A stretch of 64,000 bases of DNA from Lonicera japonica (GCA_021464415.1 JAKCWG010000317.1:1-64000); one strand, 5' to 3'. Counted from the first letter of the stretch, positions 23,701-33,950 are shown. Notes: a model not told the origin generated them from the sequence alone. Translations and numbers: made by a program.

Positions 23701-26645
23701 TCATTTCGAAAAGTGGTGTCCCTTCCAAAATCAAAGTCTTTGCATGGCTTGCCTCTTTGGGGAAAGTGAATACTTGTGACATGATCCAAGCGAGGAGGCC
23801 GTTCATGTACCTTTCTCCTTCGTGGTGTATTTTGTGTAAACGGGCAATTGAAAACATGGACCACATTCTGCTGCATTGCATGTTTGTTAATGATGTGTGG
23901 GTAAGGATTTTTGATATGTTTGGAGTGGTGGTGCTTTTCCTAAGAGTTGGGCTTAGTTTATACTCATCAAATGATTCAAATGGACTTTCAAGCATAATAG
24001 TAAGAATTTGAAGTTAATATGGAGATTCGCAGTTCTGGCCTTGGCATGGTCGATTTGGATAGAACGAAATAAAAGGACATTTGAGGACAAAAGCAATAGC
24101 TCTAATGGAATCTGGGAGCATACACAGTTTCTGATTGGATTATGGTCTAAAGCTTCGAACATTTTTGATGATTCAAAGCGTTTTTTGTTTAGTTTGGATT
24201 GTGTTAGCTTTATGGATGGATATGTTGGTTAGAGCTTAGTTTTTTGTAACCTTTTCATAGGTAAAGGAATATCTTTCTTTTGTTGCTTTCAGTTCCAGTG
24301 GATGTCTTATCCACTGCTCAATAGCATAGTTTGCTTTGTAATTACTTTAGCAAATCAATAAATTTTTTGTTTTCTATCAAAAAACAAAAAAAAAATTAAT
24401 CTAGACCAGTAATTGAATACGCTAAAGTCTCAATATTTAATATAAAATAAGCAAGGTTGTCAAAACATATATAGATTGTATTGTTTCCCAACAATACTGT
24501 AACGCTTATTGCCACTTATTGGTAAATAAGGTTTGACTTATATAACAGTTTCATAAATAATTATACGTATGTAAATCTATATAAATGAATCTAAAACAAA
24601 AACAAAATTAATAATAATTCCACGCAAGGGTAATTAACTCTTGATGTCTTAAGCATAAACAATTCGAAATGTCCCTCGTCATCAAAATCCTTTAATAAGA
24701 TGAAAGGCAAAGTTAGAAGTTTGTATCTTCTTTCATCATCCATACACAAGTATTCATCTTCAATATTCATTTCAATCCTCAAAATAAGTATCAACGGTAT
24801 CGACATCATCATCAAACAACAACTTCAGTTCCTCCATCTTCGTACATGCTAAATCTCAAACATCTTCATCCATTACTTGCATTTTTAGTGCTTATGTGAA
24901 AGCAAAGGTCTCTAGCCCGATATGAAGCAAATTACATAATTTGAGATACAGAAAGAATTAGTTAATCTTTAATGCATTATCAGTAGCGGACACATCTAAT
25001 GAGCTAGTCTCACGTTCCCTTTAATGTATTCTACTGATTCTATTGTTGTTGTCTCATAAGTGCAGGTGGCCATTTGCCCATTTGTGTTAATGAGAGCTTC
25101 CTAGGCTACAGAATAAAGGCAGTACGAATCAATTGCCTCTGGCTAGTCTGTTTTGTATGCAAGAAGTCTCCCAACTATTGTTGAACACGCACATTCCCGA
25201 TGTCTAGGAGATCCACCATTGAGGTTCCACAGATTTGTTGGATGTTGATGCATTCGAATGACCTTTTCATGAATCAAAATCATACTCCATTTCATGGCTA
25301 AGTGTTGACGAGAGTGAGGGCTAATACTCATCCCCTTGGGCGGTGTCTCAGCACAAGCTCAAGGGAGCTTGTGGGCCTAGGACACCATTCTTTTATACGC
25401 TATTGGACAAGCTAATGCTCCAGCTACCTTCCAGTCCATAGTGACCACTATGATTTGGTGAATTCATAAGGAAGTTTGTATTCGTCTTCTTTTATGATAT
25501 TTTAGTTTTCAGTAGCACCTTTGAATAGCACATTTAAAGCTGTAAATGATTCGATTGCGCCCAGCAGTGGGGTTGTTCAAACTTGGTCAGTAAAAGTTGT
25601 TGAGCAGTTGAGCTTAAAAATGTGTGGAAGCTTGGCTTGTGTAGCTCTCGAGCCGAGCTTCTATCCATTCAAGCATCAAATTTGGTTCATTTACCCCGCA
25701 AAGGAACCTCAAACAATGCTCTAACTAAATTATCACAAGTCAAAACAGTACCTTGGTTCATTTAACAATTAACAGCCTAACCATATTTATCACCTATAGC
25801 CTGATCAATTCATACAAAAGGAGAAGCTCTTTGACAATAGTCTGACTGTGTGTTTAAAAACGTTTGTTTCTGATAAAAAAAAATAAAGAATAAATAAAGT
25901 CTGAATGTGTAGTAGAGTCCAGCTTCAGTGACAAAAAAAAAAAAAAAAAAAAAAAAACCCATTTACTAACATCTTCAAAAAGTATAGAACTAAGTATAGG
26001 ATCTTCAAAGTAATCTGTTGCACAATCTAGATTATTTTAATACAGCTATCCCTTTATCACTCTGAAACAAGACCAATTGAAAATCACATCATCGCTAAGC
26101 CTTGTATAAGAACCTTAATTTGCTACCTAAAAGTTAAACATTCGCTACTTCAACAATTCAAAAGCAGCACAAAAACCATATTAACTAATTATATGTTCTT
26201 CAAAGTAATCTTTTCCACAATCTACATGATTATTTTAATACAGCTATTCCTTATCATTACTCAAACCAGACCGATTGAAAATGACGTCATACTAAGCTTG
26301 TGTAAGAACCCTAATTTGCTACCTAAAAGTTAAAAATTCACCACTTGAACAATTCAAACACAACAGGAAAAACATATGAACGGAATCACTGATTGTAATC
26401 ACAAGTTAAAGAGACTAACAGAAATTAAAATTAAGCATCAACTACAACAGAATAAAAACGCAACGAAACGTTATTATTACATTACACCGATACTGATTGT
26501 TCAAACTAAAAATGGATACACACATATTTTATATATATATATATATGTATGTATATATGAGAGAGGGGGTACCGGAATCGAGGAAATCTAGAAAAGAGTG
26601 GACGATGCGACGAGAGAGGGGAGAATCGGTCTTCAAGTTCGCCAT
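8770..26645 (-). CDS. TPR8: TPR8/SGT-type tetratricopeptide co-chaperone, ten exons
   Basis: Exons on the minus strand: 26645-26573, 22282-22017, 21547-21514, 20422-20286, 15805-15739, 14631-14532, 13052-12889, 11555-11509, 11226-11179 and 9159-8770. All introns are GT-AG and the exons sum to 1,326 nt, an unbroken frame of 441 residues. Residues 1-60 resemble the SGTA-type dimerisation region. Residues about 186-296 form three TPRs. Carboxylate-clamp residues K190, N194, N225, K255 and R259 show the exact spacing known from Hsp70/Hsp90-binding TPR proteins. The tail is rich in Gly, Asn, Pro and Met. Expected role: cytosolic co-chaperone binding the EEVD tails of Hsp70/Hsp90. The start at 26645 gives MANLKTDSPLSRR; an in-frame ATG six codons upstream is also possible. 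Introns are swollen by transposons (4.3 and 4.5 kb). I know the family as Arabidopsis TPR8; the orthology is inferred from remembered similarity. Confidence 0.9.
9160..11178 (-). other. Intron 9 of the TPR8-like gene
   Basis: 2.0 kb, carrying a 526-bp LINE tail at 9831-10356. The AT-rich parts around it repeat the words GGTATT and CGGTAAAT, which suggests a further degraded repeat. The ORF at 10566-10856 has no recognisable domain. Confidence 0.7.
9831..10356 (+). mobile_element. 5'-truncated L1-type LINE tail with TSD
   Basis: The 3' end of a LINE ORF2 (9831-10178) carries the C-terminal region seen in plant LINE reverse transcriptases (zf-RVT-side words such as LLWMERNYRNFEGK). A 3' UTR and short A-tail follow. 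It is flanked by the 14-bp duplication ACATGTAATACCAA at 9817-9830 and 10357-10370. It is inserted opposite to the host gene, in intron 9. A dead-on-arrival copy without reverse transcriptase. Confidence 0.85.
11287..11471 (+). mobile_element. Short LINE 3'-end insertion with TSD (intron 8)
   Basis: A 185-bp insertion ends in GGATCAAAAAAAA and is flanked by a perfect 14-bp duplication AACACTAACAACAA (11273-11286 and 11472-11485). The word TTGGTGGACTGCTGGTTCACC near its end resembles the 3' UTR of the LINE at 9831-10356, so the same family is likely. It contains an internal direct repeat, AAGATTGCTCTCATCTTT, twice. It makes up two thirds of the 282-bp intron 8. Confidence 0.8.
11675..12165 (-). 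mobile_element. LINE tail in reverse orientation, split by a TRIM (intron 7)
   Basis: A poly-T run at the left edge marks a minus-strand LINE tail. The flanks are 17-bp repeats with one mismatch, AACTGCACACCCTATTT (11658-11674) and AACTACACACCCTATTT (12166-12182). Without the nested TRIM and its duplicated target (316 bp) the original insertion is about 175 bp. Confidence 0.75.
11749..12059 (+). mobile_element. Complete TRIM retrotransposon with identical LTRs
   Basis: Two 74-bp LTRs (11749-11822 and 11986-12059) look identical base for base. They begin TGTTGAAG and end ACTAACA. The first is followed at once by TGGTATCAGAGC (11823-11834), the initiator tRNA-Met primer site. The second is preceded by the purine tract GAGGGGGAG. 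A perfect 5-bp duplication GTTTA lies on both sides (11744-11748 and 12060-12064). At 311 bp with no coding sequence it must have moved with proteins from another element. The ORF at 11801-12025 is not a gene. Confidence 0.92.
12550..12808. mobile_element. Foldback/MITE-like inverted-repeat element near exon 7
   Basis: Two inverted arms share TTTTCATAATCGTTAGACTG (left, about 12,608-12,627) and its complement (right, about 12,757-12,776), with longer diverged extensions. It lies about 80 bp from the exon 7 donor site, inside intron 7. Exact ends and target duplication are not clear. Confidence 0.55.
13053..14531 (-). other. Intron 6 of the TPR8-like gene
   Basis: 1.5 kb with a TA run (about 13,400-13,420) and a CA run (about 13,917-13,940). 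ORFs at 13432-13761 and 13858-14067 have no supported product. I find no clear transposon ends. Confidence 0.6.
14912..15622. mobile_element. Degenerate DNA transposon with TIRs (intron 5)
   Basis: The ends CTATGAAGCACGGAT (left) and ATCCATGCTTCATAG (right) are inverted repeats with one mismatch. Both continue inward into related GGGTGC/GAGTCGCAC text. The flanks GTGGGTGAG and GTGGCGAG look like a decayed 8-9-bp target duplication, typical of hAT or Mutator-like elements. There is no transposase. Confidence 0.55.
16053..17334. mobile_element. Non-autonomous DNA transposon, 8-bp TSD, possible captured sequence
   Basis: Both ends read GGGTGGCGCTATTGCCACAC when read inward, and the match continues as CCCCA. 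The flanks are a perfect 8-bp duplication CTCTTTTA. The size is about 1.28 kb and no transposase is visible. Inside, a 19-20-bp word related to CTAATAAAACAGAGCATGG recurs in both orientations at about 16,292, 16,320, 16,397, 16,541 and 16,560. From 16,570 to 16,960 the sequence is more GC-rich and repeats CTCGGT/ACCGAG many times, which may be captured DNA. An 8-bp duplication suggests hAT, but the termini are not classic hAT ends. Confidence 0.8.
17512..17852. mobile_element. Possible hAT-like MITE (GC-rich CCTAGG family)
   Basis: Ends carry TTCTAAA (left) and TTTAGAA (right) and the interior has many CACCTAGG/CCTAGGC words. The target duplication is unclear (GGCAAG seen near both ends), so boundaries are approximate. 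Confidence 0.45.
18156..18851. mobile_element. hAT-type MITE with perfect 8-bp TSD
   Basis: The element begins CATAGTT and ends AACTATG, with longer imperfect inverted repeats rich in GCGCAAGGCACC/GGTGCGTTGC. It is flanked by GCCCACAG at 18148-18155 and 18852-18859. Its 696 bp contain no transposase; the ORF at 18546-18749 is not supported. TSD length and termini fit a non-autonomous hAT. Confidence 0.8.
18914..19128 (-). mobile_element. LINE tail in reverse orientation with TSD (intron 4)
   Basis: A T-run then TATCAGAAACAAAACGC at the left edge is the complement of a LINE A-tail and 3' UTR. CAGTAGTCCACCAAAGCCCC inside matches the 3' UTR word shared by the other LINE tails here. The duplication AGAGCTTAATT is seen at 18902 and 19129. 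Confidence 0.75.
20423..21513 (-). other. Intron 3 of the TPR8-like gene
   Basis: 1.1 kb with a CT microsatellite at about 20,660-20,676. No transposon ends were recognised. The 469-bp intron 2 (21548-22016) also shows nothing of note. Confidence 0.6.
22283..26572 (-). other. Intron 1 of the TPR8-like gene
   Basis: A 4.3-kb intron. A 1.9-kb LINE occupies 22481-24396. The rest holds poly-A runs, a near-duplicate pair of AT-rich stretches (about 25,980-26,150 and 26,180-26,350) and a TA run close to the donor site. ORFs at 24591-24815, 25143-25331 and 25521-25724 have no supported product. Confidence 0.7.
22481..24396 (+). mobile_element. 5'-truncated, decayed L1-type LINE with TSD
   Basis: A 1.9-kb LINE copy begins inside the reverse transcriptase domain and ends in an A-rich tail. 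The 12-bp duplication TAATCTAGACCA flanks it at 22469-22480 and 24397-24408. Visible parts in order: end of the RT palm with the catalytic pair altered (FAHD in place of the usual FADD), thumb/connection region, then the zf-RVT region near 23,700-23,900 with its Cys/His words (CILCKRA, HILLHCMF). Reading shifts between frames near 22,740, 23,060, 23,300 and 24,010, so it is a pseudogene. It lies opposite to the host gene. Confidence 0.9.
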
Positions 26646-28240
26646 TGTTGTACAAGGTGCGCATGATAAGAAATGTTCGCCCCTGTGCGTAGCAATACGT
26701 GCGTTTCGGTCTCGGATGAAGGTGTTGATTTTTTTTCAGAAAATGGTATATAGCATATTAGCACTCCACGTTTGTAACGTCGCACTATAAATTATTTTTA
26801 GTGAACATAAAAAATATTTTAAACTATCTACATAAGTGTTAATAAAAATAATTTTAAAAGTGTTTTACGAAAATTGTGGAATGTTAACATTATTTTTCAA
26901 TTTTTATAAAATATATATATATATATATTAATAATATTTTTATAAATTAAGAACATATATATTTTTTTTTTAATAATATCATGCAAAATTAAATTTGTAT
27001 TTTATTTTTCAGAATATTATAATGTGCAACCATTTAATTGATAGTTCTTAGACACAGCAAATTCAACATGACATGATATTACAAAACAAACTAACACCAA
27101 ATTATAAGTTAATTGGTAAACCCTTATCGAGTTTGAGTGACGGGTGGAGATACTAAGATACACTTAGTAACGAATGTGTTTGAATTTATTGGTCAAAATT
27201 GTTAAGACTCGTTAACAATAAGATCCGTTAAGACTCATTAGATCCCCTAGGAGCCATTTAGAACCCGTTTGAATCATATTTATGTTGTTTTTGGATTAAT
27301 CGTGTCGGGTTATCGGATTTACTTAAATTAATCCGTTAGCTTAATGAGTAAAACGGGTCATGCCATGTTACCCGATAAAGTAATGAATCATAAGCTAACG
27401 GATGAAAGGGCTCATGTCATGTTACTTGATAAAGTAACGAATCGTGTTCGTATATGATTTTTCTACCGATTATTTTAATGGGTTGCGTAAGTATTTAGTA
27501 GTTTTTCACTTGAACCCGATAAAATTAAACACAAAACTGACCCGACACAACCTATTGCCGGGTCTAACAGGACTTTAACGTTATTTCAAAAATTTACAAA
27601 TTTAAACTCATTTATTAATAAAAATACACATAATAAATTTTTTGGATTATGCAAAGTTAAGTTTGTAGTAATTATTTGTATTGGGTTGTATTTGACTTTA
27701 GTTATAGGAGCATACATAAATGTTTACGAGTTAAAAAATAAAATCACATCTTCCAAAACAAATTTACATTAAATTTTTTAAATTGTAAAATTAAATTTGT
27801 ACAAAACACAATTTTAGTCAAAAAAAATATTTTAAAACACGATTTATAAATGGAGAGTCCACTCTATAAAAATTTAAAAAACATATACTTATTTCAAAAA
27901 AATATTATTCAATACATTTTTCTCAAAAAACGTTCTTATATTGGGAATTTTTACCCATTTCCATATTTTGTACCGTATAAACTTTTTGTTATAAATAAAT
28001 GTGATATTATTTAATTTTTACCCATTTCCCCATAAATTTTGTATTAACAAATAAAAAGTCCAATTACTATAGATTTCAATCAGTGTCCTAGTTATTGACC
28101 AAAAAAAAAATATATGTCTTAGTCATAACATTGAAACTCAAAGATGGAAATGGATTATTAACATAATCTTTAATGTGGTCACCATTAATTGTGTTTAAAA
28201 AAAATCAAGGAAGCAATAGTTTATTTACTATTCTTAATCC
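26646..28240. other. Upstream region of the TPR8-like gene with repeats
   Basis: About 1.6 kb between the TPR8-like start and the pararetrovirus. The first few hundred bases should contain the promoter, but no clear TATA box was picked out. 26,970-27,045 and 27,590-27,860 match the repeat at 4081-4500. They are separated by about 540 bp rich in CGGGT/ACCCG words, which looks like an insertion into that repeat. Confidence 0.5.
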
Positions 28241-28371
28241 AACTCAAAAGTTTCGAAAAAATATGTCAATTACATAGATGCAAAAACAAATTCTAGACAA
28301 TCTTTGATTCAACAGAGAATATAATAAAAAATCTTTTATACATACAATGAATTTTCTTAGTAAAAATATGT

Positions 28372-28925
28372 TTGAAACAAATTTGTATATTCAAAGTCTT
28401 GAGTCTAAAATACACTCTTTACAAAAAAGAACAAATATTTAAAGATCACGAAACTTCGATAAAACATTTTTGTATTTTAAATGAAACGAAGCAAAAGTTA
28501 CAAAATGATTTAGAGACTATGAATATATTTTCTAATACTAGATTTTTATGTTATTTTGATCCTTTCTTCCAAAATATTTTGAAAAAGCAAATTGAATAAA
28601 AATTACCCAACGATATTTCTTATATAATATTTACACATGCTAATCAAAAGAATCTAGAAGATTGGATTGAGATACAAAATTATTTTCAAAATAATTATGC
28701 ACCCGAAGGATGTACATATAAATATAAAAAAGCTTATGACAAAACAAATAATAAAATAGAAACTATAATTTTAGTAGATGCGGAACTTTCTAAATTCAAA
28801 AATTTTACTATTTTTAGAAAAAATTATTTATTTTCTTTAAATGGCGAGATTATAATAGAAATTACTATTAGCCTTTTACTAAATCTACTATTATATTTCT
28901 TTCCATTGAAAGGCACAATATTAAA
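28372..28925 (+). pseudogene. Pararetroviral ORF fragment of uncertain identity
   Basis: Fragments of lysine- and asparagine-rich reading frame with the same composition as the rest of the pararetrovirus lie upstream of the putative promoter. This may be the end of an adjacent or permuted genome copy. I do not recognise a domain. Confidence 0.4.
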
Positions 28926-28929
28926 AATA

Positions 28930-29290
28930 TGATGAAATACTAGCAAGACGTATGTAGTGACAATAACAAATTTTTAAATGTCAGCAGTGACATCAGATAA
29001 GACTGCAAAAACCTGGCAAAACAGTGTAAATAAGTATCGGTGTCATTATCCCACAAAAGAAAAAAGAAGAGTCTTGAATTTGTATTTATGGTCTTAAATA
29101 TAAATAGAAGAAGGTGGTGGTTGTCGTCAGGGGGAAAAATAAAAAGTTTCCTTCCCCATTAAGTGTTCTAGACTTCTTTTAGCTTTTGTCTTGTATGTAT
29201 ATATAAGTACATGTCTTGTATTGAAAAAGCATAGAGAGAAATAAGAAGTCAGCAAGTGTGTAGCCTCTTGTACAATAAAAATAAACTGTG
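28930..29290 (+). promoter_or_regulatory. Putative pararetroviral pregenomic promoter and leader
   Basis: A non-coding block between ORF remnants contains TATATAAG at 29200-29207, about 30 bp before an A/G-rich leader. A TGACATCAGATAAG word lies about 200 bp upstream. Position before the first ORFs fits the full-length-RNA promoter of the family. Activity is not implied. Confidence 0.5.
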
Positions 29291-29352
29291 AAAAGTTTAA
29301 AATAAATTAATATAGACTATATTGAGGAACAAATAGAAAATAATAAAGTAAA

Positions 29353-29540
29353 TATGAATATATCAAAAGGCATACAAAAAATAATAGAACAATAGGTAGA
29401 GATTCAAAATAAATCAGCAAATTTAGAAAAGAAATTAAGAGTACAAGAAAAAGTTGGTGAGTTAGATGAAATAATAGATAAATTTCAAAAGTTAAGAGTA
29501 GATAAAAAACCAAAAAGATTCAATCCTTTTTCTGAAAAAT
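29353..29540 (+). pseudogene. Coiled-coil-like N-terminal viral ORF remnant
   Basis: A charged, lysine- and glutamate-rich reading frame with one in-frame stop lies directly before the movement protein region. It could be a virion-associated-type segment; composition is the only evidence. Confidence 0.35.
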
Positions 29541-29541
29541 T

Positions 29542-30480
29542 ATGGCCCTCATCAAGAAATCAAAAAGTCTTTTTCAAATAGATCAACTATATAATACAGA
29601 AGATGATGCACAAAAATTTAAAGAAAAGGGAATGGAAAAAGTAAAGTCACAAAAATTTTATGATTATAATTTATTAGACTTTAACAGTAGAATTTATAGT
29701 TATTATAGTCAAAGAAAAATAAGTGTTATAGAAAATGAAGTAATTTTAGATTTAGTACCACTAAAAAGTGAACAAGAAATTAGAAAACAAAATTTTGAAT
29801 TTATGCATTTAGGTGTAATAATAATAGAACTAATAGGATTAACTGAAAAAGGAGCATGAACAAAAGCTTTAGCATATATATATATGGTGGTAGATGGGAT
29901 AATCATGCACAAGGCCAAATAGCTAGTGCTGAAGTAGACCTTAGTCAGCATTTGGCAGTAATAGGATGTATACCAAATTTAACAATAGACTCAAAAAAAT
30001 TTACAAAACATATAAAAATTAGTATAAGAATTAAAGGTTATAATATGACAGCATGATATAATAATCTATTAATACATACTTTATTTATAGGAAAATTCAA
30101 TAAATATCATGTAAATTTTAAAGCGGAATTTGATGGTATAGTCAAATCTTTTCAAAGTAAATATGTTACTATGATAGAAGTTACCAAATTAGATAATACT
30201 ATTTATGAATGATTAGAATGGCCACTACCAAAAATAAATAAAATTATTGGTAAAAATCCTAATAAAAGTAAATTATATGAAGATTCAAAAGGAAATGCTA
30301 GTATTAGCTTTACAAATTATAAAGTTATAAGAGAATCTAAAAGAATAGAAGAAATAAATGTAATAATTATCGATGAAATAAAATTAAATAAAAATATAAA
30401 AAATTATTTATTTAAAAAATATGAAGATAAAATTTATGACAAAATAATACAAGATTATGATACAAAGGAATATGAAGAAT
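29542..30480 (+). pseudogene. Pararetroviral movement protein remnant (30K type)
   Basis: The open stretch at 29542-29859, its frame-shifted continuation (29856-30056) and further pieces to about 30,480 resemble the 30K-superfamily movement domain of caulimovirids. They share the HLGVI...LTEKGA region and a later IKGYNM word. Several stops and a frame change break it. Movement proteins enlarge plasmodesmata for cell-to-cell spread; this copy cannot be functional. Confidence 0.65.
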
Positions 30481-30779
30481 TATAAGAAATATATGTAATC
30501 AAGAAGCTAGAGGATTAATATTTAAGGTATATGGTGCAAAAGGAGTAGTTGAAGAACATAAAAATTACATATTAATAGTAGGATCAAATAAATTCTTAAC
30601 AAATGAAGAAATTAATACAACAGAAACAGGAGAAAACAGTGGAGTCACTAATAATGAAGAAAAAATGCCTCCAACAGAAGATTATACAACTAATACAAAA
30701 TTAAAAGGTACAACAAAAAAATATAATGAAAATAAAAGACCATTAACTGTAATAGGAAGAACATCAAAAGAAAAAAAAT

Positions 30780-31593
30780 CCTGAAAATAAATAAATATGG
30801 AACAACATTAAATCTAGACATAGTAGATCACCAAGATTGGGAAGAAGTTATAGAAAATTGGGAAAGAAATATTTATAGAACTAGTTTATTAATTGTATGG
30901 GCAAATCCAAGTGAAACTTTGTCATACTTTGAAAATACATTAAAGGGAAGTATTTATAATTGGTTTATGGGATTTAAGAATACTACAGAATATGAAGAAA
31001 TGAAAGAGAAATTTTCAATAGAAAACTTAGCAGATTTAACTAAAAGAATATTTATAGGAGAAAATAGATTATCTAGAGGAGCATCAGAAAATAAACAAAG
31101 ATAAGCCTTAAGAAATTTAGAACAATTACAAATTTGTAAATTAGAATATATAGAAGAATATAAAAGAAAATTCATAGAATATTGGACTGCTGTTAGAAAA
31201 ATCACTGATCCAAATCTACTAGATAGATATTTACAAAAATTACCTAGAAAATAGGAGAAAGGATATGGGATAAATGGACAAAAACAGAAAATTATAAAAC
31301 AAATCTAGCCTTATATAGGATCAAGAATAGATATAGTATATCAAACATTAAAAGAACAATGTAGAAAATTAAAAGATAATAAGCAAATAAAAAGACAATA
31401 TTATTATACGTGTAGAAAGTTAGATTTTCCACCACAATTTGGATGTGAACCAAAAGGATTTTATAAGCCTTATAAGAGTACTAAGAAAAAATATAAAGTC
31501 AGAAAAAGTAAAACTTTTAATAAAAGGAATTTTGGAAAAATCAAAAGAAAAAGACCATGGTATAGAAAAATAAAAGGATTAACTCCATTTTAA
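30780..31593 (+). pseudogene. Pararetroviral coat protein remnant
   Basis: Broken reading frame with a capsid-like word (IYNWFMGFKN) near 30,955 and a Lys/Arg/Tyr-rich C-terminal tail at about 31,390-31,590, the expected nucleic-acid-binding end. Several in-frame stops. The 3' part is displaced by the transposon inserted at 31,576. Confidence 0.65.
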
Positions 31594-32861
31594 TACATTG
31601 TATTTACACCAATTTTCCATTCGATACATGGCACTTTTTTTTTTCCAAATATAACAATTTTCTTCTTGTTTGTTTGCAATTAGTACAACTGTTATCTATG
31701 CTTTCTAGCACCATCAAAAAAGTATGACGTGGCATCCCGTTTAGCATTTTAAATTGCCAAGAAAGCATCCCATTGCCAACTCACTCATTATCACCTTCAC
31801 CATCTCCGACACCTCCACCACTTTTCCTCCGACGCCGGCAGTGACTCTCTCTCCTCTTCCTTCTCTCTCTACCTTCACCATCGCCGCCACCTCAAACAAA
31901 ACCGCTTCTTATACAAACCCTTGTCTTCTTCCTTAGAGCTGCCCATCTTTTTCTAAAAACTTAACCCATATTTCATTAGTTTCTCTCTCTAATTTTAACC
32001 TTGATTGAAATCCACCACACTCTCTCTCTGAAATCCAAAGTCAAAATATGCATATATAAAGTGATGAGCTGTTGATAATTAACAGGTTGTATGCTTTGAA
32101 ATTTTATTTTTTATTCGTGAATGCCCATTTCCGATCCAGTCGAATCTGCCTTAACGCCTTCAATTTCAATCATGCCACCACCATCTTTGCTGGAGTTTTT
32201 GTTTGTATTGAAGTGAAAAATGCTAGCAACACATTTGATGTTGTTTCGAATCCGCGAATCTCGATTCCCAGATTTGTTATATCTATTCACCATTTGATGT
32301 TCTGATTCTCCGATAAATGATCGGGATCTGATCAAAAAACCATTCAGGAACTATAGAGGACCTGTGTACCAAATTGAAAAGAGAGAGATTATGGGTGTGA
32401 TTCAAGGGTTTTTCAGAGAAAGTTTTGAGCATTGATTTTGTGTTTTACTGTGTTTATATATATATATACATATATGTGATAGTGAGAGAGAGGAAGTAGT
32501 ATAAATGGGTTCGGGGTATTTAGGGAAAAGGTGGAAAAAGAAGGAAGGGGACGAAAGAGAAGGAAAAGGAAAAGGAGAGAGATGCCGGTGCCGAAGAAAA
32601 CTGACGATGGGTTTTTTTTGCCTTTTGCATTTTCTATTTTTTTATATCACTGTGTATCTAAGTTGGTTGCTTTGTTGGCAACTTAAAATGCCAAATGGAT
32701 GCCATATCATATTTGGTTGACAGTATTAAAAGGCTTAGATGACAAATATAGCAATTGCAAACATACAGGAAGAAAGATATTATATTTGGTAAAAAAAAGT
32801 GCAATTAATGTATCGAATGAAAAATGGGTGTGAGTACAATGTATTAAAATGTAGTTAATCC
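31576..32861. mobile_element. Mutator-like element with long TIRs, possible Pack-MULE
   Basis: The two ends are inverted repeats of roughly 180 bp beginning GGATTAACT and sharing CATTTTAATACATTGTA. They are flanked by the perfect 9-bp duplication AAAATAAAA (31567-31575 and 32862-32870). A 9-bp duplication plus long TIRs is the Mutator pattern. There is no transposase. The interior (about 31,750-32,640) is much richer in C and G than the virus around it, with a TCACCATCTCCGACACCTCC-type exon-like stretch, so it may be a captured host gene fragment. The source gene is not recognised. Confidence 0.85.
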
Positions 32862-32870
32862 AAAATAAAA

Positions 32871-33950
32871 TTAAAATATAATAACAATAATAGTAGGAAA
32901 TTTGAGAAAACAAAAAATTGCAAATGTTTTATATGTGAAAATCCTGAACACATAAGACCAAACCGCCCTTTAAGAAATAAAGCAAATAATATTCCTAAAA
33001 TACAAGAAAAAGTAAATACTATAGAAGATCTAGAAACACAAGGATTAGAAGACAATATTGAGTTGGAAAGTATTTACGATGAATAAGAAATAGACAATAT
33101 TAGTATATATAGTATAGAATCTATAGAATTAGAATATCCAAAAGAAGTAGAAGAAGAAGATGAAGATGAATTAGTTAAAGGTTTTAATTCGATATAAAAT
33201 TATGTTAATACTATCGAAGAAATTTGTCAATGTGATTATAAAATAAAACAATATTTAATACTTACAAAAAATTGTAAAAAATGTAATAAACTTTTAAAGA
33301 ATGTTATAAATATTTGTAAAAAAAGTAAAAGTATTATATGTTCTGAATGTCTTAAATACTTTTCAAAAAAAGAAACAAATACTATACAACGAAATAGTAA
33401 TTTGATAACTTTTCCAGTTAAATTAAAGTTTAAAGATTTAATTGTAGAAACACAAGCTATGTTAGACACGGGAGTTACAAAGAGTCTAATAAGTGAAAAA
33501 TTAGTACCAAAAGAATTCCTACAAAAATTAAATTATAACTTAAACCTCTATCAATATAATAATGATGTAATACAAGTCACACATTGTATACAAAATATTC
33601 CTATAATAATAAATGAATAACAATTTACTCTACCACAAACCTGGGTAACTAATATAAATTCCAAACATACATTTATACTAAGATTAACTTTTATACAATC
33701 TTTAACAGGAGGATTTACGTATACATCCACAGGATTACAATTTTTTAAAAGAGAAGCATATGTAGTATTAGATAACAACAAAGAAGTAATCAAAAATCCA
33801 AATCAATTATCCTATAATAATAATCTTTCACTAGAAGAGTCACACAATTATGAGGAAACCTTAATAAAAAAAATAGAAAATTTAGAAGAAATATTAACTA
33901 AATATAATGAAAACGAGAGCCCTAAAATAGATTTTAATTATATATAAATA
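32871..33950 (+). pseudogene. Pararetroviral zinc-knuckle and aspartic protease remnant
   Basis: A CCHC-like word at about 32,920-32,965 (CFICENPEH) lacks the final Cys. An acidic linker follows, then at 33402-33620 a retropepsin-like segment with the active-site triad DTG in the word AMLDTGVTKSLIS. In-frame stops separate these pieces. In the intact family the protease matures the polyprotein. Confidence 0.7.

Noticed and set aside
31754..32335. Short ORFs inside the Mutator-like element
   Set aside because: Too short and without recognised domains; kept only as possible captured sequence.
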